Positions 1 through 10,175 of a stretch of DNA of 64,000 nucleotides are shown one piece after another. Every line of letters begins with the position of its first letter. Position 1 is the first letter of the stretch. The notes under the pieces are model-generated. The model searched no databases. It was not told the DNA's origin and saw nothing but the letters and a program-made list of their open reading frames with translations. The translations under genes were made by a program, and so were the position numbers. The DNA comes from Maridesulfovibrio ferrireducens. Its GTDB lineage: Bacteria > Desulfobacterota > Desulfovibrionia > Desulfovibrionales > Desulfovibrionaceae. The DNA lies in assembly GCF_900101105.1 (NCBI RefSeq), contig NZ_FNGA01000004.1:425206-489205 (forward strand), in the 5' to 3' direction.

Positions 1-1
1 T

Positions 2-670
2 GATATATCCAAGGGACCGAAGAATAAAAAGTCACGGGGTGAAGAGACTCGCCAGCGGCTTTTGCTGGTTGGAGCAAGGTTGTTCGCATTGAATGGTTTC
101 AGAGGCGTGAGCATGCGGAATCTTGCCATGGAAGCAGAAATAAATCTTGCCACTGTCGGCTATCACTTCGGCGGTAAACTTGGACTTTATGAGGCTATTT
201 TACAAAGTATGATTGAACGCAGAAGTGAAATTTTTCCGTCATTGGAAGAAGTGCGTGAGCGTGTTGATATGTTGAAACAGAACAAACTTACAAAAAGTGA
301 TTTAGTTAAATGGTTTTTCGGTTTCTTTATCAGACGATCAGCTGGGAGTCAGGAAACGATGTGGGCTGCTCTTATCATTACAAGGGAGCTTGCAGCTCCG
401 AGTGAACTATATCCAATGCTTGATGAGTATCTCTTTACTCCGATATTTGAGAGTTTGGGGGAAATTCTTGCCGTTGCAATGGATGGTAAGGTTTCAACAG
501 AAGAACGTGCGATTGTCGGCACGGCCCTGATAGGGATGGTTCTTAAATTTGTTCATCCAAAGGTGCTTATGACAAGAATTGGTTGGGATGAATATACACC
601 TGAAAATATAGAAATAATCACAGAAGTTTTGTGTAGAAGAGCAGTCGCCTTTGTAGGCTGTCAGGAATAG
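2..670 (+). CDS. TetR/AcrR family transcriptional regulator (5' end outside window)
   Basis: The reading frame is open from base 2, and no ATG or GTG occurs before the helix-turn-helix begins, so the true start lies left of the window. A TTG at 62 would cut away the first helix (ETRQRLLLVGARLFA) and is rejected. The visible part shows a typical TetR N-terminal DNA-binding domain: GFRGVSMRNLAMEAEI followed by the VGYHFGGKLGLYEAIL recognition-helix region. An all-helical ligand domain follows (WAALIITRELAAPSELYPML), which resembles the CecR/YbiH-type C-terminal domain. The gene ends where the RND adaptor gene begins, so it probably controls the downstream pump in response to a toxic compound. 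Family is certain; ligand is unknown. Confidence 0.88.
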   Translation, partial: DISKGPKNKKSRGEETRQRLLLVGARLFALNGFRGVSMRNLAMEAEINLATVGYHFGGKLGLYEAILQSMIERRSEIFPSLEEVRERVDMLKQNKLTKSDLVKWFFGFFIRRSAGSQETMWAALIITRELAAPSELYPMLDEYLFTPIFESLGEILAVAMDGKVSTEERAIVGTALIGMVLKFVHPKVLMTRIGWDEYTPENIEIITEVLCRRAVAFVGCQE

Positions 671-675
671 TGAAA

Positions 676-1755
676 ATGAATAAAGTAATACTTACAGTCT
701 TGTGTTTGAGTTTTTTAGTTGTTGCCGGATGCAAGAATAAGCAGGGATCTGTCGAGGAAATTATACGCCCTGTAAAAACAATGCAGGTGGGAGAATCTCT
801 TTCCGACAGGCAATGGACCTTTTCCGGTACTGCGGAAGATGCTCTTGAATCGGAACTTTCATTTCGTGTAGGCGGAAAAATTATATCTTTTTCCGGCGAC
901 CAGATCGGTAGAAAATTCAGCTCCGGTGATGTTGTCGCTAAGCTTGACCCCGCCGACTATGAGCTGGAAGTTAATCAGATAGAAGCTCAGCTTGAACAGG
1001 TCCGTGCAAATTATACCCGCGCAAAAGCCGATGTGGACAGAGTTACTCAGCTTTATGACCGTAAGGTAATATCTAAGAGTGAGCTGGATCAGGCTGTTGC
1101 TGACTTTAAATCTCAGGAAGCCCATCTGAATGCCACGGCAAAGATGCTCGATATTGCCCGTAAAAAACTTAAATATACAGTTCTTATAGCTCCTTTTGAT
1201 GGCTGGGTAAGTAAGGTAAACGTTAATATTCATCAAAATGTTCAATCTGGACAGGGTGTAATTGTTTTCAACGCAGGGCGGCAGATGAAGATGAGTATAC
1301 TACTTCCTGATACTTTGATTTCGCAAGTCAGCGAAGGAGAAGATGTGGAAGTTACTTTTGATGCGCTGCCCGGAAAAGTGATGAAAGGCATTGTCATGGA
1401 AGTCGGTATCGGAGCCAACCAGAGGGCTTCTTTTCCGGTTAAGGTTTATCTGAATAACTCGGATAAGCTTCTCCGCAGCGGGATGTCAGGGGATGTAAAT
1501 TTTCCAGGGCGCACAGGAAGCAGCCATATATTTGTTCCACCGTCCGCTGTTGTGGGTAATCCTGATGGCAGCACGCACGTCTGGGTTATTGAAAACAGTA
1601 CTATTGTGAAATTGCGCAAGGTTGAGATCGGTTCATTGTCCCCGATAGGCGTCCAGATAAAAGAGGGCTTAAAGGCCGGTGAGACTGTTGTTACCCGCGG
1701 AGTTCATTCCCTTAAGGATGGCATGAAGGTTAAAACAGTCGGAGATCTTTCGTGA
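676..1755 (+). CDS. RND efflux pump periplasmic adaptor (MFP) lipoprotein
   Basis: This is a 359-residue membrane-fusion protein that bridges an inner-membrane RND pump to an outer-membrane channel. The signal peptide ends in a lipobox (VAGC, Cys19). Then come a barrel-sandwich lipoyl half (FRVGGKIISF), a coiled-coil hairpin (about residues 95-160, heptad-rich with RVTQLYDRKVISKSELDQA), the second lipoyl half (APFDGWVSKV) and beta-barrel and membrane-proximal domains. ATG at 676 is preferred over GTG at 670 because AGGA lies 9 bases upstream of it. The GTG would overlap the TetR stop codon. The stop overlaps the pump gene by 4 bases. No TolC-like gene follows, so the outer-membrane partner must be encoded elsewhere. 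Confidence 0.92.
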   Translation: MNKVILTVLCLSFLVVAGCKNKQGSVEEIIRPVKTMQVGESLSDRQWTFSGTAEDALESELSFRVGGKIISFSGDQIGRKFSSGDVVAKLDPADYELEVNQIEAQLEQVRANYTRAKADVDRVTQLYDRKVISKSELDQAVADFKSQEAHLNATAKMLDIARKKLKYTVLIAPFDGWVSKVNVNIHQNVQSGQGVIVFNAGRQMKMSILLPDTLISQVSEGEDVEVTFDALPGKVMKGIVMEVGIGANQRASFPVKVYLNNSDKLLRSGMSGDVNFPGRTGSSHIFVPPSAVVGNPDGSTHVWVIENSTIVKLRKVEIGSLSPIGVQIKEGLKAGETVVTRGVHSLKDGMKVKTVGDLS

Positions 1756-4700
1756 ACATTGCAAAGTGGTGCATTGAAAATAATCGCACATCGATTGCCA
1801 TTTTCCTGCTCATAGCGCTGGGCGGGGTAATGACTTTTATGAACATTCCCAAGGCGGAAGACCCGGATTTTACTATCCGGACCGCGGTGGTTATAACCGG
1901 TTTTCCAGGTGCTTCTCCTCAGCGTGTTGAGGAACTTGTCACTGATAAACTTGAAGAAAAAATTCGTGAAATCGGTGATGTCAAAGTCGTTCGTTCTCAG
2001 TCAATGACGGGGATTTCTATTATCGAAGTGGAATTTTATGCTTCCATCAAAAATATGAATCCCATGTGGCAGAAGCTCCGCAACAAAGTCTCGGATGCTC
2101 AGCCGACGTTACCGTCAGAGGCTATGACTCCAGTCATCAATGATGAATTCGGAGATGTCTTCGGTATTATTATTGCGCTGACGGGAGACGGCTTTTCATA
2201 TCGTGAACTTAAGGATGTTGCGGATTATACCCGTGATGAATTGCTGATGGTCTCAGGCGTTGGGAAGGTTGACCGCTGGGGACTTCAGGACGAAAGAATT
2301 TATATCGATTTTTCCAACTCGCGTATGGCTGCGGCAGGGGTAAGCCCATTTGCCGTGGGACAGATGATTGATCATCAGAATTCTATTAGACCGAGCGGCT
2401 CATCCAAAGTAGGGCCGGACAGAATTTCCATTGAACCGACCGGAGAATTTAAGTCTGTAGACGACATTGCTTCCCTTTCAATGAGGCTTGAAGGCATGAA
2501 GTCCAGCATGAAACTTTCCGATGTTACAAAGGTTTCCAGAGGTTTTGCCGATCCGCCGTCTGTTATGAGCCGTTATAACGGTGCTCCCGCCATTATGCTT
2601 GCCGTTTCGATGGCAGACGGCAATAATATTATGGAGTTGGGCAAGAGAGTCACAGCAAAGCTTGATCAGCTTTCAGCGAATCTGTATCACGGCATGGATT
2701 ATAATATTGTTGTGTATCAGCCGGAATATGTAGAAACGGCTGTTAACAATTTTATGATCAATCTACTTGAATCTTTTCTGTTTGTAGTATTAGTTATTCT
2801 CGCATTTGCAGGATTCAGGACTGGCCTTGTTGCGGGGTCGCTGGTCCCGATGGCCATGCTCGGATGTATAGCATTGATGCCGTTTTTTGACGTGGCTTTA
2901 CAAAGAATATCAATTGCTTCTCTGATAATATCACTGGGGATTTTAGTTGATAACGGAGTGGTCGTTTCAGAGGCTATTCTGGTAAAGCTTGCGGCTGGCG
3001 AAGATCGAATGAAGGCTGTTATCGGAGCTGTTTCAGAACTCTGGATGCCGCTTCTTGCCGCTTCTCTGACTACTATTTTTGCGTTTCTTCCCATTCCACT
3101 CGCTGAAAGTACGGTTGGGGAATATTGTTTTTCTCTTTTTGTGGTTGTTACCCTGACCTTGTTATGTTCATGGGCTTTATCCATGACCATGATCCCCATG
3201 CTTTGTTTTTATGTACTCAAGCCCAAAGTCGTAATTCAGACATTTTCAGGTCGTATGTATAATGGTTATAGAAATTTATTGTTGTTTTGTCTAAAACATC
3301 GCACAGCTTTTCTTTCGCTGGTGCTAGCCGGATGTATCGCTGCTTTCTGGGGATTTCAATTTGTTCCGAAAATGTTTTTCCCGCCTAATGAAAGAGCGCA
3401 GTTCACAATAGATTTCTGGCAGCCTTTCGGTTCGGATATAAATACGACTGCTGAGGAAGTTGCAAAGCTTGAGAAGTATCTACTCGCCGATGACGGGGTG
3501 GATAGTATAGGAACTTTTATAGGTCATGGTGGTCCAAGGTGGTATCTGCCGCTTAACCTTGAACAACGCAATGACAATCTGGCAACTTTTATTGTTAACA
3601 CCAGATCCATTGAAGACGTGGATAAGCTTATAGCCAGAACTCGCACGGAACTTAAAAGCAATTATCCTGATGCAGATTTCAGTCTTAAAAAATTGATGAA
3701 CGGCCCACCTGTCGGAGCGCCTGTTCAGATTCGTATCTCCGGGCCTGATCAAAAAACATTGTATGCATTAAGAGATAAGGTTGATGCATTGCTTGAAGTT
3801 ACTCCCGGAATTTCCCGTGTCTGGGATGACTGGGGGCAGTGGGCCAAAAAGATGGTGGTTGATGTTGATCAGAACAAGGCGCGCGAAGCAGGACTTTCAA
3901 GTTTTGATGTCGCAATGAGCCTTCAATCAGGCATGAGCGGCTATCAGGCTTCTACGTATCGCGAGGGTGATGTTAATATTCCGATTGTACTTAGAAGTGA
4001 AGATTCTTTTCGTAACAGACTTGATAAGCTTGAAAGTATAAATGTCTATTCATATCAGGACGGCAGAAGTGTACCGCTCAGTCAGATAGCCACATCTGAA
4101 CTGGTTTGGCAGCCTTCTGATATTCGCCGCAGAGATCAGACTCGGACAATGACAGTTAAGGCCGATCTGTATGATGGATATTTCGCATTGCAAACACTTG
4201 ATGCTGTGCGGCCGAAGATAGAAAAAATGATGAAATCTTCCGAATGGCCTATGGGATATTCGGTCAGTTACGGCGGAGAGTTTGAAAAGAGTCAGGAAAG
4301 TCAGGAATCAATCAACGCCAACATGCCTCTGGCAATGGGGCTGCTTGTTCTGGTTCTTATATTTCAGTTTAACTCGTTCAGAAGGCCGCTTATCATCCTT
4401 TTGACGTTGCCGCCCATGATGTGCGGAATTACGCCGGGGATGATTCTCACTAATTCTCCTTTCGGATTTATGCCCATGCTGGGAATGATCAGTCTGCTGG
4501 GAATTATTGTTAACAATGCGATTATGTTGATAGATAGAATAGAAATGCAGCGTGGTAAGGGAATTGAATTAGCCGATTCAATCGTGCTTGCCTCCCTTGA
4601 AAGAGCAAGGCCGATTATTATGACCGCGACGACTACTATTATCGGAATGGTTCCGCTTTCGTTACAAGGCGGCGAAATGTGGCGGCCGATGGCAAACTGC

Positions 4701-4835
4701 ATTATGTCCGGTTTGATGTTTGCTACTGTGCTGACCTTGATTTTGTGTCCGGTTTTATATTCCCTGTTTTTTAATCAGGGATTTAAAAACTACACATGGA
4801 ATTCCGCAGTGATTGATAAGGGGCGGGATGTATAG
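1752..4835 (+). CDS. RND efflux permease, AcrB/HAE family
   Basis: This 1027-residue inner-membrane proton-driven efflux pump has the normal family length. It has the expected two-fold repeat: TM1 near the N-terminus (TSIAIFLLIALGGVMTF), a large periplasmic loop, TM2-6 at about 335-490, a second large loop, then TM8-12. The proton-relay segment reads LGILVDNGVVVSEAI, so the Asp-Asp pair of AcrB is Asp-Asn here, as in many pumps outside the AcrB group. The conserved segment GMISLLGIIVNNAIMLIDRIE occupies TM10. The GTG start overlaps the adaptor stop (GTGA), so the two are translationally coupled. The substrate cannot be told. A strong terminator follows at 4861. Confidence 0.94.
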   Translation: MNIAKWCIENNRTSIAIFLLIALGGVMTFMNIPKAEDPDFTIRTAVVITGFPGASPQRVEELVTDKLEEKIREIGDVKVVRSQSMTGISIIEVEFYASIKNMNPMWQKLRNKVSDAQPTLPSEAMTPVINDEFGDVFGIIIALTGDGFSYRELKDVADYTRDELLMVSGVGKVDRWGLQDERIYIDFSNSRMAAAGVSPFAVGQMIDHQNSIRPSGSSKVGPDRISIEPTGEFKSVDDIASLSMRLEGMKSSMKLSDVTKVSRGFADPPSVMSRYNGAPAIMLAVSMADGNNIMELGKRVTAKLDQLSANLYHGMDYNIVVYQPEYVETAVNNFMINLLESFLFVVLVILAFAGFRTGLVAGSLVPMAMLGCIALMPFFDVALQRISIASLIISLGILVDNGVVVSEAILVKLAAGEDRMKAVIGAVSELWMPLLAASLTTIFAFLPIPLAESTVGEYCFSLFVVVTLTLLCSWALSMTMIPMLCFYVLKPKVVIQTFSGRMYNGYRNLLLFCLKHRTAFLSLVLAGCIAAFWGFQFVPKMFFPPNERAQFTIDFWQPFGSDINTTAEEVAKLEKYLLADDGVDSIGTFIGHGGPRWYLPLNLEQRNDNLATFIVNTRSIEDVDKLIARTRTELKSNYPDADFSLKKLMNGPPVGAPVQIRISGPDQKTLYALRDKVDALLEVTPGISRVWDDWGQWAKKMVVDVDQNKAREAGLSSFDVAMSLQSGMSGYQASTYREGDVNIPIVLRSEDSFRNRLDKLESINVYSYQDGRSVPLSQIATSELVWQPSDIRRRDQTRTMTVKADLYDGYFALQTLDAVRPKIEKMMKSSEWPMGYSVSYGGEFEKSQESQESINANMPLAMGLLVLVLIFQFNSFRRPLIILLTLPPMMCGITPGMILTNSPFGFMPMLGMISLLGIIVNNAIMLIDRIEMQRGKGIELADSIVLASLERARPIIMTATTTIIGMVPLSLQGGEMWRPMANCIMSGLMFATVLTLILCPVLYSLFFNQGFKNYTWNSAVIDKGRDV

Positions 4836-4860
4836 AACCGTTTGAATTTAAATTATTACT

Positions 4861-4910
4861 AAAACAGCCCGCAATTTATATTAAAAATTGCGGGCTGTTT
4901 TGTTGTTAAC
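4861..4910 (+). terminator. Rho-independent terminator after the RND operon
   Basis: A perfect 17-bp stem (4861-4877 with 4885-4901, GC-rich core CAGCCCGC) with a 7-base loop is followed by a T-rich run. The flanking A and T tracts mean it could also serve the convergent ispH gene. Confidence 0.9.
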
Positions 4911-4933
4911 AGGGAGAAAGGAATAATCTTTAA

Positions 4934-5782
4934 TTAAAGCTCTTCAAGAATCTGCTGAATGCTGTCGACAAGCCTTTTGGGAGTAGAAGCTCCGGCTGTG
5001 AGTCCTATTGTGTTGAAATTTTTAAGCCCTTTAAGGGGGAGTTCTTCGGCTATTTCTACATGAGTACATTTTGTTCCGGTTGCTTCAACAACCTGAACTA
5101 ATCTGCGGGTGTTGCCGCTGATGCGTCCGCCGACAACGATCATGTGATCGACTTTGCTGGAGAGTACGATAGCTTCTTCCTGCCGCTGGCGGGTTGCATC
5201 ACATATGGAGTTAAGCACGATTACATCAAGCCCTTTACTTTCAAGATATTGAATTATTTCGTCATAAATAATACGATCTTGAGTGGTTTGTGCTGCAAGA
5301 CAGTATTTTTTTGAAGGGTCCAGTTCGATAGATTTGAGTTCTTCTGTGCTGTCGAAGAGACACGTGCCGGAGGGGGCATAGCTTAAAAGTCCTTTAACTT
5401 CAGGATGGCTGTCTTCACCGTAAAGCAGGAGGATGCGTCCGTCAGTAGTGTTACGCTTAATAAGGAGCTGTGCTTTTTTTACTTTCGGGCAGGTTGCGTC
5501 TATGACGTTTATGCCTCTTTCGCGAAGTTCTTCTTCAACGTTTTGCGGAACTCCGTGTGCTCTGATTACAGCAAAAGAGCCTCTGGGAATTTCGTCAGCT
5601 GAATTGGCAGTTATTACGCCTTTTTTTTCATATTCTTCAAGTACCTGCGGATTGTGAATGATCGGTCCTAAAATATAGATAGATCCGCGGTCCTTATTTT
5701 CAATCAGTGAGTCCAGTTTATTGAGAGCAAGGTCGACTCCCATACAAAATCCGGCTGTTTCAGCCCTTACTACTTTACTCAT
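4934..5782 (-). CDS. ispH: 4-hydroxy-3-methylbut-2-enyl diphosphate reductase
   Basis: IspH (LytB) performs the last step of the MEP pathway, making IPP and DMAPP from HMBPP with a [4Fe-4S] cluster. The three cluster cysteines are present as C13 (GFCMGV), C98 (DATCPKV) and C194 (SICDATRQRQ). The HMBPP-binding motifs RAHGV, EDSHPEV, AQTTQ and SGNTRRL are also visible. The reading frame is open further upstream, but MSKVVRAE at 5782 is the start: it is preceded by a strong AAGGAGG, and family homology begins there. The product is 282 residues, normal to slightly short. The gene is divergent from the hopanoid genes and supplies their C5 precursors, an association known from other hopanoid loci. 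Confidence 0.95.
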   Translation of the reverse strand: MSKVVRAETAGFCMGVDLALNKLDSLIENKDRGSIYILGPIIHNPQVLEEYEKKGVITANSADEIPRGSFAVIRAHGVPQNVEEELRERGINVIDATCPKVKKAQLLIKRNTTDGRILLLYGEDSHPEVKGLLSYAPSGTCLFDSTEELKSIELDPSKKYCLAAQTTQDRIIYDEIIQYLESKGLDVIVLNSICDATRQRQEEAIVLSSKVDHMIVVGGRISGNTRRLVQVVEATGTKCTHVEIAEELPLKGLKNFNTIGLTAGASTPKRLVDSIQQILEEL

Positions 5783-6002
5783 TATTTGTAGCCTCCTTTG
5801 CAGGCAGCGATTTTTATTTAAGCCTGTTTTATAGGTCATTAAGATGTGCGTAAATCTACAGGTCAAAGGCGGTTTTGGCAACTTTGTTGTCAAGCATCTA
5901 AATTCGTGGCAAGCCATTGACCGCGAAGGGCAAGCAGAGTATTTTCCGTGAGTCCCTTTAAACAGAATAAATGACAGTAAAATTATAGTGGAGCTTAAAA
6001 CA

Positions 6003-7385
6003 ATGAGTTCGGATATTGTTAGCAAATATAAGTCAAGAATTGCAGAATCTTATGATCTTCATCGTAAGTATGTTAACCCTCAATTCGTCAGGGTTCTGGA
6101 AGTAATCGGGTATGACCGTAATTATGTGTCAGCCGAAGGTGCGTATCTGACAGATGCAAAGGGAAAGAAAGTTTTGGATTTTCTCGCGGGATTCGGAGTT
6201 TACAATATAGGGCGTAACCATCCTCATGTTGCTGAAGTTCTGCATGAAACTATTGATGCTAAAACAGCCAGTCTTGTACAGATGGATTTGGGAGTGCTTT
6301 CGGGAATGCTTGCTGAAAAGCTTGCCGAGTTAGCTCCGGGTGATCTTGAAGCGGTCTTTTTTACCAATTCCGGGGCGGAAGGGGTTGAAGGAGCTCTTAA
6401 ATTTGCGAGACAGGCCACAGGGCGCCATAAACTCGTTCATTGTGAGCATGCTTTTCATGGATTGACTCTCGGTGCGCTCTCCGTGAACGGGAATAAAGAG
6501 TTCAGGGGTAGGAATGAACCTTTACTGCCGGACTGTTCAGGAGTTCCTTTTAATGATTTAGGTGCTCTTGAGAAAGCTCTTTCCGGCGGTGATGTCGGTG
6601 CTTTTATTTTTGAAACGATTCAGGGCAAGGGCGTTTTTGTACCCGAAGACGGATATCTTCAAGGCGCACGCGAACTCTGTGACCGTTATGGCACTTTGAT
6701 GATTGCCGATGAAGTTCAGTGTGGACTGGGTCGAACCGGTAAAATGTTCGCAGTAGACCATTGGGGTGTTAAGCCTGATATTTTGGTGATTTCTAAAGCT
6801 CTTTCCGGTGGTTATATTCCCGTTGGAGCTGTTATTACCACCCGTGCGATACATGCTAAAATTTTTGATTCAATGGAAAGATGTTTTGCTCATTCAAATA
6901 CTTTTGGTCAGAACGATCTTGCGATGGCAGCCGGACTGGCAACAATTGAAATAATTGAACAGGAAAAACTTTCAGAGAATGCTGATAGGCTTGGTGATCG
7001 TATCATTCAAGGAATGCGGGAACTTGCTGAAAAGTATGAGATGTTGACCGAAGTTCGCGGAAAAGGACTTATGATCGGGATGCAGTTCGGTGAGCCTAAG
7101 TCTTTGGCTCTTAAAGCAAGCTGGAAGCTGCTTCATAAAATGAATGATGATCTGTTTTGTCAGATGATAACTATGCCGCTGCTTGAGAAGCATGATATCT
7201 TAAGTCAGGTTGCAGGGCATGGCCTTGATACTGTTAAAATTCTTCCGCCGTTAATGATTAATGATGATGACGTAGACAAGTTTCTCACTGCAATGGACTC
7301 GGTGCTGAAGGAAGCTCATAAAATCACAGGTTCAGGTTGGAAAACAGTTAAAGATCTGGGGATTCGTACAGCCCGTACTTCTTAG
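6003..7385 (+). CDS. hpnO: Class-III PLP aminotransferase, probably HpnO (aminobacteriohopanetriol synthase)
   Basis: This 460-residue fold-type I aminotransferase shows the class-III signature: IADEVQCGLGRTG with D236 for the PLP ring nitrogen, and VISKALSGG with Schiff-base lysine K265. ATG 6003 is used because GGAG lies 9 bases upstream. The in-frame GTG at 5988 would sit inside that site. Sequence alone supports only the ornithine/acetylornithine aminotransferase superfamily. The assignment to HpnO, which puts the terminal amino group on bacteriohopanepolyol side chains, comes from the neighbours: ispH, an HpnN-like RND protein and HpnH. An acyl-diamine or ornithine aminotransferase remains possible. 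Confidence 0.75.
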   Translation: MSSDIVSKYKSRIAESYDLHRKYVNPQFVRVLEVIGYDRNYVSAEGAYLTDAKGKKVLDFLAGFGVYNIGRNHPHVAEVLHETIDAKTASLVQMDLGVLSGMLAEKLAELAPGDLEAVFFTNSGAEGVEGALKFARQATGRHKLVHCEHAFHGLTLGALSVNGNKEFRGRNEPLLPDCSGVPFNDLGALEKALSGGDVGAFIFETIQGKGVFVPEDGYLQGARELCDRYGTLMIADEVQCGLGRTGKMFAVDHWGVKPDILVISKALSGGYIPVGAVITTRAIHAKIFDSMERCFAHSNTFGQNDLAMAAGLATIEIIEQEKLSENADRLGDRIIQGMRELAEKYEMLTEVRGKGLMIGMQFGEPKSLALKASWKLLHKMNDDLFCQMITMPLLEKHDILSQVAGHGLDTVKILPPLMINDDDVDKFLTAMDSVLKEAHKITGSGWKTVKDLGIRTARTS

Positions 7386-7475
7386 CCGTCTGAGCTTCGT
7401 TTAAAAGCTGCTTCCGACGTTTCTCAACATATTGAAAAGACCCGAATATTTTATAAAGTTTCGGGCGTATTTTCT

Positions 7476-10175
7476 GTGGATATATTCAAAAAAATTCAGA
7501 ATTTTTTGATTCTTGTTATTTGGCGCATGGTTCGCACCTGCCCCGGAACAATAGTCATATGCGGTCTTGTTCTAGCTATTATTTGCGGAGTTTCTTCCGC
7601 TTTGTATCTTAAGCTGGACAGTGATCAGGATAATTTACTTTCTCATGACCTTCCTTTTCAGAAGCGGAATCTTGAGCAGATTAAGAATTTCGGCGATCAG
7701 GAATATATGTTCGTGGTCATTGAAACCGGCGGGACAGATAAGGGTAAGGAGCAGGCTGCTCTTTTCGCTTCCTCTCTTGCCACTAAGCTTGAAGGAAAGT
7801 CTAATGTAATTAGAGAAGTTCATTATGCCATGTCCGCAAGGGATATGGGACCGGGCGTATTAATGTTTGCTTCGGAAGATGAACTGCGCGATTTTGTCAA
7901 ACTTGCCCGTAATATAGGGCCGCTTGGTAATGAATGGTTCAATGGGCCGGGGCTGGCAAAGTTTCTGGATATGAATGCGGAACTGCTTAGTGGTAAAAAA
8001 GATATGGGCGGAGCCGCTGATCCTGAAATGCTTATTCCCATGGTGGGAGCTTTGGATTCGCTGGTCGGAAAAATGAAAAGTGCTCTTGATAAGGGAACTG
8101 TTTTATCTGAAAATTCCGGTCCTGTGCTGAATCTGGATAAAGCTGGAATGCAGTATTTTTATACCCGCAACGGCAAGCTCCTGATCATGCGTATTCTGCC
8201 TAAAAAAGATTTTGCGGCAATGTCTGTTATTGGTCAGGCTCTTAAAGTTGTTCGTGATTCTCTGAATCAGACTCGTGAAGAATTTCCAGAGGTCAGCGCC
8301 GGACTTACCGGACGACCTGTTCTTTCGGCTGATGAAATGATCACCACTAATGATGATATGACTCTTGCCTCAATTGTCTCTGTTCTGCTGGTGGGGCTGT
8401 TGTTTACGATAGTTCTTCACGGCTGGCTCAGACCTGCGCTAGTTATGTTTTCCCTTTTTTGCGCTATGGCGTGGACTTTTGGATTTGCTCTGGTAACGCT
8501 GGGAAGTCTTAATCTTTTATCTATTGTTTTCGCGCTTGTTCTCGTCGGAATCGGTGTGGATTTCGGTATTCATGTTGTTCTGCGCTATGTTGAAGGGACG
8601 GCTGCGGGCCTTTCGCCTGAAGACGCAGTTGAAGAATCATTGATGCATACCGGGCCGGGCGTTCTTCTTGGTGGAATTACATCCGTATGTGCTTTTTATG
8701 CCGTGTTAGGACAGGAATTCGTGGGGCTGGCCGAGCTTGGACTTATCGGTGGAACCGGGATTATTTTCTGCCTTATTTCCATGCTGACGGTTCTTCCTTC
8801 ACTTTTGCTTCTTGCAGGAAGACGTAATCTTTTTCCTTCATCTCATCCGCGTATGGCGACCATGCCCTTTATGGATAAGGTTATTTCACGCCCGAAATCA
8901 GTTCTTGCTGTCGCTCTGATATTGTCGGCACTTGCCTATCCGGGATTGCAGAAAGCCGGGTTCAATTACAATCTTCTTGATCTTCAAGCAAAAGGTCTTG
9001 AATCCGTTGAGTATGAACATAAATTAATTAATGACTCTGATGAATCTACTTGGTTCGCGGTTATGACAAGGCCCGATCTAGAAAGCGTTACGGCTCTCAC
9101 TCAGCAATTGAAGAAAATTCCTTCGGTGGGCAGGATTGATTCTATCTTGAATTTTTTGCCTGAAGGTCAAAAGGAAAAGGCTCAGATTCTTCGTGGTGAA
9201 GCTAAGTATTTAGACGGCATGGATTTTAATGCACGCCCTGTGGCGCTTGTGTCTGATCAGGTTTCAGGCTCACTTGAAAAGTTGACGGATTCGCTCGAAG
9301 GTATAGAGGAAAAGCTGTTTTCTGCCGGAGCGAAAGAAGAGTTGCAGCTTGTTTCAGATCTTTTGGATAAGGCTTCGTCCTGTATAGCTTTGATAGATAA
9401 AAATCCATCGGCTGTTCAAAATCTTGTGCCGATTCAAACCCGTCTGGTAAGTGAACTTTCATCCTCATTTGAATGGATTAAAGAAATTTTAGAAGTTCGT
9501 TCTGTAAACTCTGACGACCTGCCGGAACATTTACGTTCTTTATATATAGGTAGAGACGGCAGTTTTATGGTTAAAATTGCTGCTGTGGGCAATGTCTGGG
9601 ATTTTGAGTTGCTGAAATCTTTTGTCGCGGACCTTAGAAAAATTGATCCCGAAGTAACAGGCGTTCCAGTTGTTGTCCTTGAATCTTCACTGCTTATGCG
9701 TGACACTTTCACCGAAGCCGCCGTGCTTACAATTGTGCTGGTATCAATAATTTTATTTTTTACTTCATTCAGTATAAGCTATGTCCTGCTTACTCTTATT
9801 CCTTTGATTGTAGGTATTTTCTGGTTGCTTGAAGTGATGGGCACGACAGGTTTAAGCTTTAATTTAGCGAACTTCTTTGCGATCCCTGTTCTTATCGCCA
9901 TCGGAGTAGACGGCGGAGTTCATTTTCTTGCCAGATGGAAAGAACTTTCAAAAGGTGAGAAACTCTACGACACGAGTACTCCTGTTGCTGTGGGCTTAAG
10001 TTTTTGCACCACAATGATTGGTTTCGGCGGGTTGCTTTTGGCCCATCACAGGGGACTTGCCTCTCTCGGCGGAATCATGGTTGTCGGCTCTGCAACTTGT
10101 ATGGTTGGATGTATGGTCATATTGCCTGCCGTTTTCAGACTGATCGAACAGTTTAAAGGGAGAAAAAATATATAA
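7476..10175 (+). CDS. hpnN: HpnN-like RND/MMPL family transporter (hopanoid trafficking)
   Basis: This 899-residue membrane protein has two homologous halves. Each half has one TM helix, a large periplasmic loop and then five TM helices. The conserved intramembrane motif appears twice, as VGIGVDFGIHVVLRYVE and IAIGVDGGVHFLARWKE (GxDxGxHxxxRxxE), typical of the MMPL/HpnN branch rather than AcrB pumps. HpnN moves hopanoids toward the outer membrane in other bacteria. GTG 7476 is taken as start because the first TM is preceded by a short amphipathic segment as in relatives, but no clear ribosome site is visible. A weak hairpin (cccgaa/ttcggg) sits just upstream. The stop overlaps the next start (TAATG). 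Confidence 0.82.
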   Translation: MDIFKKIQNFLILVIWRMVRTCPGTIVICGLVLAIICGVSSALYLKLDSDQDNLLSHDLPFQKRNLEQIKNFGDQEYMFVVIETGGTDKGKEQAALFASSLATKLEGKSNVIREVHYAMSARDMGPGVLMFASEDELRDFVKLARNIGPLGNEWFNGPGLAKFLDMNAELLSGKKDMGGAADPEMLIPMVGALDSLVGKMKSALDKGTVLSENSGPVLNLDKAGMQYFYTRNGKLLIMRILPKKDFAAMSVIGQALKVVRDSLNQTREEFPEVSAGLTGRPVLSADEMITTNDDMTLASIVSVLLVGLLFTIVLHGWLRPALVMFSLFCAMAWTFGFALVTLGSLNLLSIVFALVLVGIGVDFGIHVVLRYVEGTAAGLSPEDAVEESLMHTGPGVLLGGITSVCAFYAVLGQEFVGLAELGLIGGTGIIFCLISMLTVLPSLLLLAGRRNLFPSSHPRMATMPFMDKVISRPKSVLAVALILSALAYPGLQKAGFNYNLLDLQAKGLESVEYEHKLINDSDESTWFAVMTRPDLESVTALTQQLKKIPSVGRIDSILNFLPEGQKEKAQILRGEAKYLDGMDFNARPVALVSDQVSGSLEKLTDSLEGIEEKLFSAGAKEELQLVSDLLDKASSCIALIDKNPSAVQNLVPIQTRLVSELSSSFEWIKEILEVRSVNSDDLPEHLRSLYIGRDGSFMVKIAAVGNVWDFELLKSFVADLRKIDPEVTGVPVVVLESSLLMRDTFTEAAVLTIVLVSIILFFTSFSISYVLLTLIPLIVGIFWLLEVMGTTGLSFNLANFFAIPVLIAIGVDGGVHFLARWKELSKGEKLYDTSTPVAVGLSFCTTMIGFGGLLLAHHRGLASLGGIMVVGSATCMVGCMVILPAVFRLIEQFKGRKNI

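Noticed and set aside
5783..6025. N-terminally extended IspH of 363 residues
   Set aside because: The extra residues do not resemble IspH, and a strong AAGGAGG stands right before the conserved start at 5782.
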